NCBI GenBank assembly: GCA_019459055.1
Contig: JAIBEI010000041.1
Coordinates: forward strand, 146,176 to 210,175
Direction: 5' to 3'
Origin: Thiobacillus sp.
GTDB lineage: Bacteria; Pseudomonadota; Gammaproteobacteria; Burkholderiales; Thiobacillaceae
Length of the DNA stretch: 64,000 nt
Of this stretch, positions 27,932 to 38,548 are shown in pieces. The stretch's first letter is position 1. Each line of letters begins with the position of its first letter. The notes below the pieces were generated by a model. The model was not told the origin of the DNA, ran no database searches, and worked only from the letters and a program-made list of their open reading frames with translations. A program made the position numbers and the translations under genes.

Positions 27932-27957
27932 GGGAATGGATGTATCCGGCTGTTTTC

Positions 27958-28824
27958 CTAGGCCGCCAGCGCGGGCCGCCCCATCATCATCGCCAGCGTG
28001 GCGGCGAGCTCGTCGCGCATCTGACGGCGGTCGATGATGCGGTCAACGGCACCCTTCTCGACCAGGAACTCGGCACGCTGAAAGCCTTCCGGCAGCGTCT
28101 CGCGCACGGTCTGCTCGATCACACGCGGGCCGGCAAAGCCGATCAGCGCATTGGGCTCGGCCACGACCAGGTCGCCCAGCATGGCGAAACTGGCCGATAC
28201 GCCGCCCATGGTGGGGTCGGTGAGCACCGAGATGAAGGGCAGCCGGTTGCGCGACAGCTGCGTCAGCGCAGCCGAGGTTTTTGCCATCTGCATCAGCGAA
28301 AACAGGCCTTCCTGCATCCGCGCGCCGCCGCTGGCGGCAAAACAGACGAAGGCCGAATTCGACTCGATCGCCGCTTCCACGCCGAGGACAAAACGCTCGC
28401 CCACCACCGAGCCCATCGATCCGCCCATGAACTTGAACTCGAACGCCGCCGCCACCACCGGCACCGCCTTGACGCTGCCACCCAGCACCACCAGCGCGTC
28501 GGTCTCCGAGGTGCCGGCCTGCGCTTCCTTCAGGCGGTCGGGGTATTTCTTGCCGTCCTTGAATTTCAGCGGATCGAGCGGCGTCACCTGCGCGCCGATC
28601 TCGTGCTGGCCCTCGGCATCCAGCAGCATGGCCAGTCGCGCGCGGGCGCCGATTCGATGGTGATGACCGCACTTGGGGCACACCTCCAGATTGCTTTCGA
28701 GGTCGGCGCGGTAGAGCACTTCGTTGCAGGCCGGGCACTTCGACCACAGCCCTTCCGGCATCGATTTGCGCGCCTCCACCCGGCGCTTGATTTTGGGCGG
28801 CAGTATTTTCTGGAACCAGCTCAT
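27958..28824 (-). CDS. accD: Acetyl-CoA carboxylase carboxyltransferase beta subunit
   Basis: AccD is one half of the carboxyltransferase that makes malonyl-CoA. The 288-residue protein has the N-terminal zinc ribbon (Cys-Pro-Ala-Cys ... Cys-Pro-Lys-Cys, residues ~29-50) and the crotonase-like carboxyltransferase domain with Ser-Gly-Gly-Ala-Arg-Met-Gln-Glu-Gly and Thr-Asp-Pro-Thr-Met-Gly-Gly-Val. The start at 28824 has a good Shine-Dalgarno (aggaga, 6 bases upstream). An upstream extension of the frame overlaps trpA and is not real. The trpA-accD-folC order is standard. Confidence 0.97.
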   Translation of the reverse strand: MSWFQKILPPKIKRRVEARKSMPEGLWSKCPACNEVLYRADLESNLEVCPKCGHHHRIGARARLAMLLDAEGQHEIGAQVTPLDPLKFKDGKKYPDRLKEAQAGTSETDALVVLGGSVKAVPVVAAAFEFKFMGGSMGSVVGERFVLGVEAAIESNSAFVCFAASGGARMQEGLFSLMQMAKTSAALTQLSRNRLPFISVLTDPTMGGVSASFAMLGDLVVAEPNALIGFAGPRVIEQTVRETLPEGFQRAEFLVEKGAVDRIIDRRQMRDELAATLAMMMGRPALAA

Positions 28825-28835
28825 GGGATCTCCTG

Positions 28836-29642
28836 TTATTTCGATGCGGCGTCGACGCCGCGGCGCAACTCGGCCACCAGATGCCCGACGCGGCTGGCGC
28901 ACGCACCTTCCGGCGCGGATTCGATCTCGCTCACGATGCGGCTGCCCACCACCACGGCGTCGGCAATCCGCGCCACCGCCTCGGCGGTCGCCGCGTCGCG
29001 GATGCCGAAGCCCACGCCGACCGGCAGACTGCAATGCTTGCGAATCATGGCGATTTTTTGCGCCACTTCATCCATGTCGAGGTTGGCCGAGCCGGTCACC
29101 CCCTTGAGCGAGACGTAATAAATGAAGCCGCCCGCGACTGCCGCCACCTGCTCCACCCGCGATTCCGGCGTGGTCGGCGACAGCAGGAAAATCGGGTCGA
29201 GCCCGTGCGCCTTGAAAACGTCCGAAACCCCCGCCGATTCCTCCGGCGGAATATCCACCGTCAGCACGCCGTCCACCCCGGCCGCCTTCGCCGCCAGGGC
29301 AAAGGTCTCGTAGCCCATGTGCTCGATCGGGTTGGCATAGCCCATCAGCACCACCGGCGTCGTCGTGTTGGTCTTGCGGAATTCCGCCGTCATCGCCAGC
29401 ACATCTTTGAGCCCGACCTTGTTCGCCAGCGCCCGCTCGGACGCCCGCTGGATCACCGGCCCGTCGGCCATCGGATCGGAAAACGGCACCCCGAGTTCGA
29501 TGATGTCGGCGCCCGCTTCCACCAGCGCGTGCATCAGCGGCACCGTCAGCCCCTTGCCGGGATCACCGGCGGTGATGAAGGGAATGAGGGCTTTCTTGTT
29601 GTGCGCTTTGAGCGCGATAAAGGTCTGGCCGATGCGGCTCAT
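28836..29642 (-). CDS. trpA: Tryptophan synthase alpha chain
   Basis: TrpA cleaves indole-3-glycerol phosphate to indole, which is channelled to TrpB. The 268-residue TIM barrel carries the catalytic Glu in Ile-Ile-Glu-Leu-Gly-Val-Pro and the Asp in Phe-Ser-Asp-Pro-Met-Ala-Asp-Gly-Pro near residue 60. The phosphate-binding Gly-Val-Gly-Phe-Gly-Ile is near 212. It follows trpB after an 81-base gap that contains a REP-like arm, so trpB and trpA are not directly coupled here. Confidence 0.97.
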   Translation of the reverse strand: MSRIGQTFIALKAHNKKALIPFITAGDPGKGLTVPLMHALVEAGADIIELGVPFSDPMADGPVIQRASERALANKVGLKDVLAMTAEFRKTNTTTPVVLMGYANPIEHMGYETFALAAKAAGVDGVLTVDIPPEESAGVSDVFKAHGLDPIFLLSPTTPESRVEQVAAVAGGFIYYVSLKGVTGSANLDMDEVAQKIAMIRKHCSLPVGVGFGIRDAATAEAVARIADAVVVGSRIVSEIESAPEGACASRVGHLVAELRRGVDAASK

Positions 29643-29706
29643 GGTTCGGTCTTCTAAAAAAAGCTCTATTAAATTAATCCGCGGATTGCACCGTTTGATG
29701 CCTGAA

Positions 29707-29723
29707 GGTGCACAGAGTGCACC

Positions 29724-29727
<4 letters not shown>
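29707..29727. repeat. Single arm of the gtagggtgcac REP-like family, supplies the trpB stop
   Basis: The sequence ggtgcacagagtgcaccctac matches the arm of the palindrome at 17969-18039. The arm is itself palindromic (ggtgcac/gtgcacc). The trpB stop codon (TAG, 29724-29726) lies inside this arm, so the repeat defines the trpB C-terminus. The rest fills the trpB-trpA gap. Confidence 0.8.
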
Positions 29728-30919
<1,192 letters not shown>

Positions 30920-30923
<4 letters not shown>

Positions 30924-31540
30924 GATGCTTCTTTTGCCTTCGCTATGAATTGCGCAATCAGGTACGCGTCCTTGATGCCTTTTGTGACTTCGACGCCGGA
31001 GGACACGTCCACCGCCCACGGGCGCACGCGCCGCACCGCTTCGGCGACGTTGTCCGGCGTCAGCCCGCCTGACAGGATGATCGGCGTGGGCAGGGCCGGC
31101 GGGATCAGGCTCCAGTCGAAGCGTTCGCCGGTGCCGCCCGGCACGCTGGGCACATAGGCGTCGAGCAGCAGGCCGCGCGCGGCATCGAAGTCAGCCGCGC
31201 ATTTTAGCAAATCCGTGTCCCGATTCACGCGCACCGCCTTGATATAGGGCCGGCCGAAACGCACGCAGTCGGCCGGCGTCTCGTCGCCGTGAAACTGCAG
31301 CAGGTCGAGCGGAATGGCCTGCAGCACCGATTCGATGAAGGCCGGTTCGGCATTGACGAACAGCCCGACCGCCTGCACGAACGGCGGCAACTCGCGCAGC
31401 AGCGCGGCGGCGGCGGCAATGCTCACATGACGCGGGCTTTTCTCGTAGAACACGAAACCCAGCGCATCCGCGCCGGCGTCGCAGGCGGCATGCAGGTCCT
31501 GCAGTCGGGTGATGCCGCAGATTTTTACGCGTACAGCCAT
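30920..31540 (-). CDS. trpF: Phosphoribosylanthranilate isomerase
   Basis: TrpF converts phosphoribosylanthranilate to CdRP in tryptophan synthesis. This 206-residue barrel starts Val-Lys-Ile-Cys-Gly-Ile-Thr with the catalytic Cys. It has Leu-Gln-Phe-His-Gly-Asp-Glu near residue 83 and Leu-Leu-Leu-Asp-Ala followed by Gly-Gly-Thr-Gly near 125 (catalytic Asp). The start at 31540 overlaps the truA 3' end by 16 bases; the longer upstream frame is a shadow of truA. Confidence 0.96.
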
Positions 31541-32304
31541 CGATCGGAGGTTTCCGGCAAGCCAAAGTGCGCAGGATACCGGATGTGGGTGAGATACAGT
31601 CCGGCGCCGTCGAAGGTAGGCGCGGCGAGCGTACGGTCGCGGCCGGCCAGGATCTCGCGCAGCCATTCGGGCGGCTGGCTGCCGGCGCCGACCTGGACGA
31701 GACAGCCCATGAGGTTGCGCACCATGTGGTGCAGGAAGCCGTCGGCATGGAAGTCGCATAAAAGGTAATCGCCGCGCCGCTCGACATGCGCCCGCCGCAG
31801 TTCCTTGACCGGCGATTTGGCTTGGCAGGCTGCGGCACGAAAGGCGGAAAAATCGTGCTGTCCGATCAGATGCGCCGCGGCCAGGTTCATCGCAGCGGCA
31901 TCGAGCGGGCGGTGATGCCAGCCGATCAGCCCGCGGTTGATCGCGGGTCGCACCGGGTGGTTCAACAGCACGTAGCGGTAGCCGCGATGGGTGGCGGCAA
32001 ACCGCGCATGAAAGTCCTCGTTGGCTTCGCGCGCCCACAGCACGGCCACGCCCGACGGTAGATGGCTGTTGACGCCGCGCACCCAGGCGGTCAGCGGGCG
32101 CTTCGCCGCGGTGTCGAAATGCACCACCTGCAGCGCGGCATGGACGCCGGTGTCTGTGCGTCCGGCGGCAATGATGCTTGTTTTTTCACCGGCGATGACG
32201 GACACCGCGGCTTCCAGCGCATCCTGCACACCGCAGCCCTGCGGCTGCGACTGCCAGCCGCAAAAGCCGACGCCGCAATATTCCAGTCCCAATACGATTC
32301 TCAT
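31525..32304 (-). CDS. truA: tRNA pseudouridine(38-40) synthase
   Basis: TruA makes pseudouridine in the anticodon stem-loop. This 259-residue protein has the catalytic Asp in [10 protein letters not shown] near residue 52, and [11 protein letters not shown] near 200. The start at 32304 overlaps the stop of the membrane-protein gene (ATGA, 32301-32304). The fimV-truA-trpF arrangement is common in beta- and gammaproteobacteria. Confidence 0.96.
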   Translation of the reverse strand: MRIVLGLEYCGVGFCGWQSQPQGCGVQDALEAAVSVIAGEKTSIIAAGRTDTGVHAALQVVHFDTAAKRPLTAWVRGVNSHLPSGVAVLWAREANEDFHARFAATHRGYRYVLLNHPVRPAINRGLIGWHHRPLDAAAMNLAAAHLIGQHDFSAFRAAACQAKSPVKELRRAHVERRGDYLLCDFHADGFLHHMVRNLMGCLVQVGAGSQPPEWLREILAGRDRTLAAPTFDGAGLYLTHIRYPAHFGLPETSDRWLYA

Positions 32305-32882
32305 ACCCAAACGACGACGAGCAACAAAAGCAAGCCCGCAAGTATGACGGCGCTGTCGCAGCCTTGCCAGCGTTCGGTGTGCAGGGTGTAGGTGGCGGGC
32401 CCCGCATCGTCCGGCAGCGGCGCGCGCAGCGCATCCAGCCAGCGCGTCGGTTTGGGCGCGTGTTCGACATAGTCCAGGGTCAGCCCCAGGCGCACCGCAA
32501 AGGCGCGGCGGTCGAAGCCGAGCCAGGCCAGCGGCCGGGCCAGCGCGTACAAGCCGTAAATCAGGCGGGGGCGGGACGTATAGGCCAGCAGCACCGCCAG
32601 CCCGGCCAGCAGCAGCACCAGCCGCCCGATTCGCAGCGCGCCTTGCTGCAGCCCCTCCACACTGGGGCTGGCCCATCCCAGCGACGGCCACAACGGGGTT
32701 CCCGGCAGGCTGTAGGCATAGGTGAGCAGCAGCACCGCCATCAGCCAGCGGGTACGGCGCAGCAGGCGCCAGCCTTCATGACGGGCCGGCGCAGACAGAA
32801 AGGCCGTCGCAGCGGCGACGGCCAGGATCATCAGCGGGGACAGCGCAGCGCGTTCCACCGCCACGGCCCACCCGCACCACAA
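32301..32882 (-). CDS. Integral membrane protein, possibly CbiQ/EcfT-like
   Basis: This protein of about 193 residues has four to five hydrophobic segments. A Leu-Arg-Ile-Gly-Arg-Leu-Val-Leu-Leu region and a cytoplasmic Arg-Leu-Gly-Leu-Thr-Leu-Asp-Tyr segment are loosely reminiscent of the coupling proteins of ECF/cobalt transporters (CbiQ/EcfT). This is a weak match. No ATG is available: the frame is open from the fimV stop region, and the assigned TTG at 32882 is only the best guess, because family-like residues (His-Pro-Ala-Ala-Arg-Ile-Leu-Leu-Trp) lie just upstream. It is coupled to truA by ATGA. Confidence 0.65.
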   Translation of the reverse strand: MWCGWAVAVERAALSPLMILAVAAATAFLSAPARHEGWRLLRRTRWLMAVLLLTYAYSLPGTPLWPSLGWASPSVEGLQQGALRIGRLVLLLAGLAVLLAYTSRPRLIYGLYALARPLAWLGFDRRAFAVRLGLTLDYVEHAPKPTRWLDALRAPLPDDAGPATYTLHTERWQGCDSAVILAGLLLLLVVVWV

Positions 32883-32928
32883 CAGGATGCGGGCAGCCGG
32901 ATGGGGGCATGCAAGGCCGGGAATACGC

Positions 32929-35283
32929 CTAACCCAGCGAACTCAGCATGCCTTTCGCGTCGGCCTTTTGCTTGTCGCTGCCTTCAGCCAGCACTTCGTT
33001 GAGAATTTCACGCGCGCCTTCCTTGTCGCCCATTTCCACATAGGCGCGGGCAAGGTCGAGCTTGGTTCCGGCTTCATCGAGCTCGAGGTCGTTGCCGCCG
33101 GCCTCGCCGAGGTCGAGGTCGAGGCCGCTGAAATCGAATTTGTTGTCCGGGCCGTTCTCTTCATCCTGGCCCAGGTCGAGTTTCAGCGTGTCATCGGCTG
33201 TCGCGGGCAAGTCCAGATCAGGCAGGTCGAAATCGAGTCCCAGGGGATCCATTGCCACGTAGCCGGCCTCGGGCGCCACGACCGCTTCGGGCTGCTTGTC
33301 GAAATTGAACACATGGCCCGCTGACTCGAATTCCAGCGGTCCGCTGGCCGCCACGACCTCGGGCTCAAGTTCGGGCTCGGGCTCGTCGGCAAACGTCACC
33401 GCTCCGCCGGCAACGGCGGCAGTGGCCGCCACCGTGGCGACCGCTGCTGCGGGCGCGGCGCTCGACTGTACGCCGCCATACAGCGGGTTGGTCGGATCGA
33501 TGCTGCGGCCCATTTCGCAGGCCTTGTCCCACAGCGGGCTCGACTTGCTGCCCAGCGCGGCATAAAGCTCGCCGGCGACCGCTTCGAACGTCGCGGTGTT
33601 GTGCCGTGCGGCGTAAATCTCAAGCAGCTTGACGCGGATCTCGTGGCGGTCCGGGTTGTTGTTGATGGCCTCCTTGAGGATTTCCTCGGCCTGCGCATCG
33701 CGGCCATAGGCCATGTACACCTCGGCTTCGGCGATGGGGTCGACATCGTGGGTATCGATGGTGCCCAGGCCCGCCTGGCTGAAGTCGGTGAGGAAGGAGG
33801 TGTCGCCGGTATTGACGCTACCACCCGATGCATCCCCGATAACGGTATTGGGCTGAATGTCGCCGCCGGTGATGAGGCTGTCGTCCAGCGCAGCAGCGCT
33901 TTTTTTGCGGCGACTGCCGCCTGCCAGCATCCACCACAACACGCCGCCCAGGCCAAGCGCGGCCAGGCCGCCCCCCCAGTAAAGCGGGCTGGCGAGCAAG
34001 GGGTCGTACCAGCGGTCGGAAGATGCGGATTCGGGAACGGCAGGCGGCGCCACAACGGCTGGCGCAATCGGTGCGGGAGCAGACGCTGCCGCAGCAGGGA
34101 CAGCTGGGGCAGCAACCGGTGCTTCAGCCTGTGCCTGTTCCTTCAACTCGACCAGCTTCTGCATGTCCTGAATCTGTTTTTCCAGCGTGGCCACGCGCTG
34201 ATCCGATTCCCGCAGCGAATTTTCGCGTGCGGTCGCATCCTCTTCCTGGGCGCGCAGCTTTTCCTGCAGGGTACGGGCTTCATCCGCTTTGCCCGCAGCA
34301 CCGGCCGGCGGCGTAAGCTTGGACAGCTTCAGCACATCCTGCTGCGCTTCGGGCGCTGGCTTGGCACGGTCTTCCACCTTGGGCGTGATCTTGCCGCTGC
34401 TGGCTTGGTCCGCAGTGGCCTTGGCCTCGGGGGCAGCGCTTACCGCCCCGGCCAGCTTCTGGCGATAGGCCCGCCAGTCTTCTGCCTGCAGCTTGATCTC
34501 ACGCACCGCCTCCTGTTGTGGAATGGCGGCCACTTTTTCAACCGACGGCACCTTGAGCGTCTTGCCTGCCTTCAGGCGGTTCATGTTGCCGTCGAAAGCC
34601 TGGTCGTTCTCGCGGTAGAGCCCCAGCAGGGTCTGCTCCAAACTGACGCTTTCGGGACGCACGCGGCTGGCAATGCCCGTCAGCGTGTCACCCCGTTTGA
34701 CCTTCACGCGATCTGGCGCCACGGTCTGCGGGGCTGGCGCGGGCTTGACGGCAGCCGTCGCCGGAGTCGCCGGAGTCGCCGGAGTCGCCGGAGCCGTCTG
34801 AGCTTGCGGAGCCGCCGCGGGTGCGGGCCTGGCAATGGGCGTTGGCGCAACAGCCACGGGCGCCACCGTCTGGACGCCAGCCATGCCAGGCGGGTCGAGC
34901 AGCATGGTGTATTCGCGCACCAGCCGTCCCGAGGCCCAGTTCAATTCGACCAGCATGTCGATGAAAGGATCGTTCACCGGGCGGCTGGAGCTGACCTTCA
35001 GCACCGCCTTGCCGTTGGGCTTCTTCGCGACGGTAAAACGGAGGGAGGACAGCACCGGAGCGAATTCGACGCGCGCATCGCGAAAGGCCTGATCGGAAGC
35101 AAGGCTGGCCGACAGGCTGTCGAGCTCGGCCTTGTCTGCCGCGAACAGTTCGATTTCCGCCGCGAGCGGTTGACCCAGCGCCGAAGTAACCGACAGCTTG
35201 CCCAGCCCGGCGGCGTGCGCCATCAGCGGCATGGCGATCAGGCCTGCGGCCACCAGTTGGGTGGTGAAGCACTTCAATTTCAT
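32929..35283 (-). CDS. fimV: FimV/HubP-type peptidoglycan-binding polar protein
   Basis: This 784-residue protein has a signal peptide (cleavage after Ala-His-Ala near residue 24), then the FimV N-terminal domain beginning Gly-Leu-Gly-Lys-Leu-Ser-Val-Thr-Ser-Ala-Leu-Gly-Gln-Pro-Leu. A Pro/Ala linker with four 9-bp DNA repeats follows, then a LysM domain near residues 200-255, a coiled coil (~330-375), one membrane helix near residue 440, an acidic cytoplasmic region, and C-terminal TPR/FimV segments. The family localises to cell poles and supports type IV pili. The ATG at 35283 has an aaggag Shine-Dalgarno. The large open frame upstream is an asd shadow. Confidence 0.93.
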   Translation of the reverse strand: MKLKCFTTQLVAAGLIAMPLMAHAAGLGKLSVTSALGQPLAAEIELFAADKAELDSLSASLASDQAFRDARVEFAPVLSSLRFTVAKKPNGKAVLKVSSSRPVNDPFIDMLVELNWASGRLVREYTMLLDPPGMAGVQTVAPVAVAPTPIARPAPAAAPQAQTAPATPATPATPATAAVKPAPAPQTVAPDRVKVKRGDTLTGIASRVRPESVSLEQTLLGLYRENDQAFDGNMNRLKAGKTLKVPSVEKVAAIPQQEAVREIKLQAEDWRAYRQKLAGAVSAAPEAKATADQASSGKITPKVEDRAKPAPEAQQDVLKLSKLTPPAGAAGKADEARTLQEKLRAQEEDATARENSLRESDQRVATLEKQIQDMQKLVELKEQAQAEAPVAAPAVPAAAASAPAPIAPAVVAPPAVPESASSDRWYDPLLASPLYWGGGLAALGLGGVLWWMLAGGSRRKKSAAALDDSLITGGDIQPNTVIGDASGGSVNTGDTSFLTDFSQAGLGTIDTHDVDPIAEAEVYMAYGRDAQAEEILKEAINNNPDRHEIRVKLLEIYAARHNTATFEAVAGELYAALGSKSSPLWDKACEMGRSIDPTNPLYGGVQSSAAPAAAVATVAATAAVAGGAVTFADEPEPELEPEVVAASGPLEFESAGHVFNFDKQPEAVVAPEAGYVAMDPLGLDFDLPDLDLPATADDTLKLDLGQDEENGPDNKFDFSGLDLDLGEAGGNDLELDEAGTKLDLARAYVEMGDKEGAREILNEVLAEGSDKQKADAKGMLSSLG
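34760..34795. repeat. Four tandem 9-bp units in the fimV linker
   Basis: Four direct copies of gccggagtc (the last with one change) encode consecutive Thr-Pro-Ala units in the FimV linker. In-frame gain or loss of units would change only the linker length. Confidence 0.85.
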
Positions 35284-35414
35284 CCAGTATCTCCTTGTTC
35301 GCCCCGCGTGCCGGAGCTGTTGAATCCTTGACGCCTGTATTGACGGCTCGACGAGCGCAATCTTTAATGCACAAACCGCACCAGCCCGGAGCCTACTGTT
35401 CGGTCCTTGCCCAC

Positions 35415-36527
35415 TCAGGCTTCCAGCAGGATCCTCAGCATGCGGCGGAGCGGCTCCGCCCCGCCCCACAGCAGCTGGTCGCCCACGGTGAACGCGGTCA
35501 GATATTCCGGCCCCATGGTGAGCTTGCGCATGCGGCCGATCGGCACGGTCAGCGTGCCGGTCACCGCCGCCGGGGTGAGTTCGCGCATGGTGAGCTCGCG
35601 GTCGTTGGGCACCACTTTCACCCACTGGTTGTGGGCGGCGATCAGGCTGTGGAGCTCGGCAAGCGGCACATCGCGGGTCAGCTTGACGGTGAGCGCCTGC
35701 GAATGGCAGCGCATCGCACCGACGCGCACGCACAGGCCGTCGATGGGAATCGGCTTGTCGCTGCGGCGCATGATCTTGTTGGCCTCGGCCTGCGCTTTCC
35801 ACTCTTCCTTCGACTGGCCGGACTCCAGCGCGACGTCGATCCAGGGAATCAGGTTGCCGGCCAGCGGCACCGGCCAGGCGTCGACCGGATAGCGGTCGGA
35901 ACGGATGAAGTCGGCCACCTTGCGGTCGATTTCGAGGATCGCCGAGGCCGGGTCGTCGAGCAGGTCCGCGACTTCGGCATGCACCGCGCCCATCTGCCGG
36001 ATCAGCTCGCGCATGTTGCGCGCACCGGCGCCGGAGGCCGCCTGATAGGTCATCGGCGACACCCATTCGACCAGGCCGGCGTCGAACAGCCCGCCCATCG
36101 CCATCAGCATCAGCGACACCGTGCAGTTTCCGCCGACGTAGGTCTTCACTCCGTTGGCGATACCGTCCCGAATGACCTGGCCGTTGACCGGGTCGAGGAT
36201 GATGATGGCCTCGTCCTTCATCCGCAGCGTCGAGGCGGCATCGATCCAGTAGCCGTTCCAGCCAGCCTCGCGCAGCTTCGGATAGACCTCTTTCGTGTAA
36301 TCGCCGCCCTGGCAGGTGATGATGGTGTCGCACAGCTTCAGTTCGTCAATGCTGTTGGCGTCCTTCAATGGCGGCACGTCACGGCCGATGTCGGGGCCCT
36401 TGCCGCCGACATTCGACGTGGTGAAGAACACCGGATCGATGTGGTCGAAATCGCGCTCTTCCTTCATGCGCCCCATCAGCACGGAACCCACCATGCCACG
36501 CCAGCCGATCAGTCCTACCTTCATCAT
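35415..36527 (-). CDS. asd: Aspartate-semialdehyde dehydrogenase
   Basis: Asd reduces aspartyl phosphate in the pathway to lysine, methionine, threonine and diaminopimelate. This 370-residue protein begins [14 protein letters not shown] and carries the active-site Cys in Gly-Gly-Asn-Cys-Thr-Val-Ser near residue 134. The start at 36527 is preferred because a ggag box sits 7 bases upstream; a TTG at 36539 would be too close to it. It follows leuB after a gap filled by a ggcgtgagg repeat. Confidence 0.96.
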   Translation of the reverse strand: MMKVGLIGWRGMVGSVLMGRMKEERDFDHIDPVFFTTSNVGGKGPDIGRDVPPLKDANSIDELKLCDTIITCQGGDYTKEVYPKLREAGWNGYWIDAASTLRMKDEAIIILDPVNGQVIRDGIANGVKTYVGGNCTVSLMLMAMGGLFDAGLVEWVSPMTYQAASGAGARNMRELIRQMGAVHAEVADLLDDPASAILEIDRKVADFIRSDRYPVDAWPVPLAGNLIPWIDVALESGQSKEEWKAQAEANKIMRRSDKPIPIDGLCVRVGAMRCHSQALTVKLTRDVPLAELHSLIAAHNQWVKVVPNDRELTMRELTPAAVTGTLTVPIGRMRKLTMGPEYLTAFTVGDQLLWGGAEPLRRMLRILLEA

Positions 36528-36550
36528 GTTCATCTCCAATTAATCGGGGT

Positions 36551-36607
36551 AGGCGTGAGGGCGAGGCGTGAGGATTCCGTCCTCACCCCTGCCCCCTCAC
36601 CCCTCAC
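36551..36607. repeat. ggcgtgagg / cctcacccc inverted array, leuB-asd gap
   Basis: Two ggcgtgagg units on the left (36552-36560, 36565-36573) face several cctcacccc-type units on the right (36581-36607), so the strand can fold into an imperfect hairpin. The leuB stop codon (36604-36606) lies inside the right arm. A related array is at 37692-37753 on the other side of leuB. Confidence 0.75.
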
Positions 36608-37680
36608 AAACTTTTAACCACCGCGTCACCCATTTCGCTGCACGACACCTTCCGTGCGCCTTCGGTCCAGATGTCGCCGGTGCGCAGGCCCTGCGCAATC
36701 ACTTTCTTCACCGCGTTCTCGATGCGATCGGCGGTCGCCAGGTCGGCGAAGGTGTAGCGGTACATCATCGCCACCGACAGGATGGTCGCCAGCGGATTCG
36801 CCAGGTTTTTCCCTGCGATGTCGGGCGCGGAGCCGTGGATCGGCTCGTACATACCCTTGTTGTCCTCGTCGAGCGAGGCCGACGGCAGCATGCCGATCGA
36901 ACCCGACAGCATCGACGCCGCGTCGGACAGGATGTCGCCGAAGATGTTGCCGGTGACGATGGTGTCGAACTGCTTGGGCGCGCGGATCAGCTGCATCGCC
37001 GCATTGTCGACGTACATGTGGGAGAGCGCGACCTCGGGGTAATCCTTCGCCACCTCGATCATCACTTCCTTCCACAACTCGGAGCATTCCAGCACGTTGG
37101 CCTTCTCGACCGAGCACAGCTTTTTGCCGCGCTTCATGGCGATGCCGAACGCGACGTGCGCCACCCGGCGCACCTCGGATTCCGAATACAGCATGGTGTT
37201 GAAGCCGACGCGCTCGCTCCCCCCGGTTGGGCTTGGCCGAATTTCGATTCCGCGCGGCTGGCCGAAATACACGTCGCCAGTCAGTTCGCGCACGATCATG
37301 ATGTCGAGGCCGGACACCACTTCGGGTTTCAGCGACGACGCGCCTGCCAGCTCGGGATACAGAATCGCCGGGCGCAGGTTGGCAAAGAGGTTCAGCTCCT
37401 TGCGGATGCGCAGCAGGCCGCGCTCGGGGCGCAGCGGGCGATCGAGCGCGTCGTACTGCGGCCCGCCGACGGCGCCGAGCAGCACCGCGTCGGCTGCGCG
37501 CGCGAGCGCAAGCGTCGCCGCCGGCAGCGGATCGCCCGCCGCATCGTAACCGGCGCCGCCGATGGGTGCGGTTTCCATTTCGATTTTCGCGCCTTCGGCA
37601 CGCAAAACCTCCAGCACCTTGACGGCCTGGGCGACGATTTCGGGACCAATGCCGTCACCGGGGAGAACTGCTAATTTCAT
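36604..37680 (-). CDS. leuB: 3-isopropylmalate dehydrogenase
   Basis: LeuB oxidises and decarboxylates 3-isopropylmalate in leucine synthesis. This 358-residue protein starts with [11 protein letters not shown], and has [10 protein letters not shown] near residue 135. The NAD-site motif His-Gly-Ser-Ala-Pro-Asp-Ile-Ala-Gly is near 280. The start at 37680 is the family start; the frame extends 21 codons into repeat DNA upstream. Its stop lies in a ggcgtgagg-type repeat. Confidence 0.97.
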   Translation of the reverse strand: MKLAVLPGDGIGPEIVAQAVKVLEVLRAEGAKIEMETAPIGGAGYDAAGDPLPAATLALARAADAVLLGAVGGPQYDALDRPLRPERGLLRIRKELNLFANLRPAILYPELAGASSLKPEVVSGLDIMIVRELTGDVYFGQPRGIEIRPSPTGGSERVGFNTMLYSESEVRRVAHVAFGIAMKRGKKLCSVEKANVLECSELWKEVMIEVAKDYPEVALSHMYVDNAAMQLIRAPKQFDTIVTGNIFGDILSDAASMLSGSIGMLPSASLDEDNKGMYEPIHGSAPDIAGKNLANPLATILSVAMMYRYTFADLATADRIENAVKKVIAQGLRTGDIWTEGARKVSCSEMGDAVVKSL

Positions 37681-37691
37681 ATCAACTCCGT

Positions 37692-37753
37692 AAGGCGTGA
37701 GGCGAAAGGCGTGAGGCCGGGCGCCGACTGCCTCACCCCTCACGCCTCACCCT
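37692..37753. repeat. ggcgtgagg / cctcacgcc inverted array, leuD-leuB gap
   Basis: Two aggcgtgagg units (37693-37702, 37707-37716) face cctcacccctcacgcctcac (37731-37750). This gives a potential hairpin that fills most of the gap between leuD and leuB. It is related to the array at 36551-36607. Confidence 0.75.
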
Positions 37754-37759
37754 TCACCA

Positions 37760-38398
37760 TCAATTAAACAGCCACGGCGCTTCCTGCTTGCGCCGATCTT
37801 CGTACGCCTTGATCTTGTCGGCCTGAAGCAGGGTCAGGCCGATGTCGTCCAGGCCGTTCAACAGCCGGTGCTTGCGCCCGCCGTCAACGTCAAATTTCAG
37901 TACCTCGCCGCCCGGCGTGGTCACGGTCTGCTTGTCCAGATCGACGACAAGGCGGTAGCCTTCGCTGGCTTCGCATTCGCGGAACAGGCGTTCGACCGCC
38001 GCGGCGTCGAGCACGATCGGCAGGATGCCGTTCTTGAAGCAGTTGTTGTAGAAGATGTCGGCGTAGGACGGCGCGATGATGGCGCGGATGCCGTAGTCCT
38101 CCAGCGCCCACGGCGCGTGCTCGCGGCTCGAGCCGCAGCCGAAGTTGTCGCGCGCGAGCAGCACGGAAGCCCCCTTGTAGCGCGGGAAGTTCAGCACGAA
38201 TTCCGGGTTCGGCTGGCGCGTGGCAGGGTCCATGCCCGGTTCGCCGTGGTCGAGGTAACGCCATTCGTCGAACAGGTTGGGACCGAAGCCGGCGCGCTTG
38301 ATCGACTTCAGAAACTGCTTGGGGATGATGGCGTCGGTGTCGACGTTGGCGCGGTCGAGCGGCACCACCAGCCCATTGAGTGTGCTGAATGCCCGCAT
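37760..38398 (-). CDS. leuD: 3-isopropylmalate dehydratase small subunit
   Basis: LeuD is the swivelling small subunit of isopropylmalate isomerase. The 212-residue protein has [12 protein letters not shown] near residue 19, and [13 protein letters not shown] near 85. It is encoded after leuC and a small entericidin gene on the same strand. Confidence 0.97.
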   Translation of the reverse strand: MRAFSTLNGLVVPLDRANVDTDAIIPKQFLKSIKRAGFGPNLFDEWRYLDHGEPGMDPATRQPNPEFVLNFPRYKGASVLLARDNFGCGSSREHAPWALEDYGIRAIIAPSYADIFYNNCFKNGILPIVLDAAAVERLFRECEASEGYRLVVDLDKQTVTTPGGEVLKFDVDGGRKHRLLNGLDDIGLTLLQADKIKAYEDRRKQEAPWLFN

Positions 38399-38403
38399 GC
38401 TGG

Positions 38404-38538
38404 CTAGTTGCCCGCCTTGCTGCCGGCTTTCTCGATCGAGTCGCCCGCTTTCTGGACATCCTGACCAAAGCCTTCCATCGTATTGCAGCCCGCCAGGGTG
38501 AATGCAGCGGCCATCAAAACAGCGATCATTGATTTCAT
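38404..38538 (-). CDS. Entericidin-family small lipoprotein
   Basis: This 44-residue lipoprotein has a signal sequence ending in the lipobox Leu-Ala-Gly-Cys (Cys at residue 18), and a short mature part with Gly-Gln-Asp-Val-Gln-Lys-Ala-Gly and Ser-Ile-Glu-Lys-Ala, typical of entericidin A/B. In enterics, entericidins form an antidote/toxin pair linked to stationary-phase lysis. Here there is only one. A strong aaggag Shine-Dalgarno lies 8 bases before the ATG at 38538. The placement between leuC and leuD occurs in other betaproteobacteria. Confidence 0.88.
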   Translation of the reverse strand: MKSMIAVLMAAAFTLAGCNTMEGFGQDVQKAGDSIEKAGSKAGN

Positions 38539-38548
38539 GGTGTTCTCC

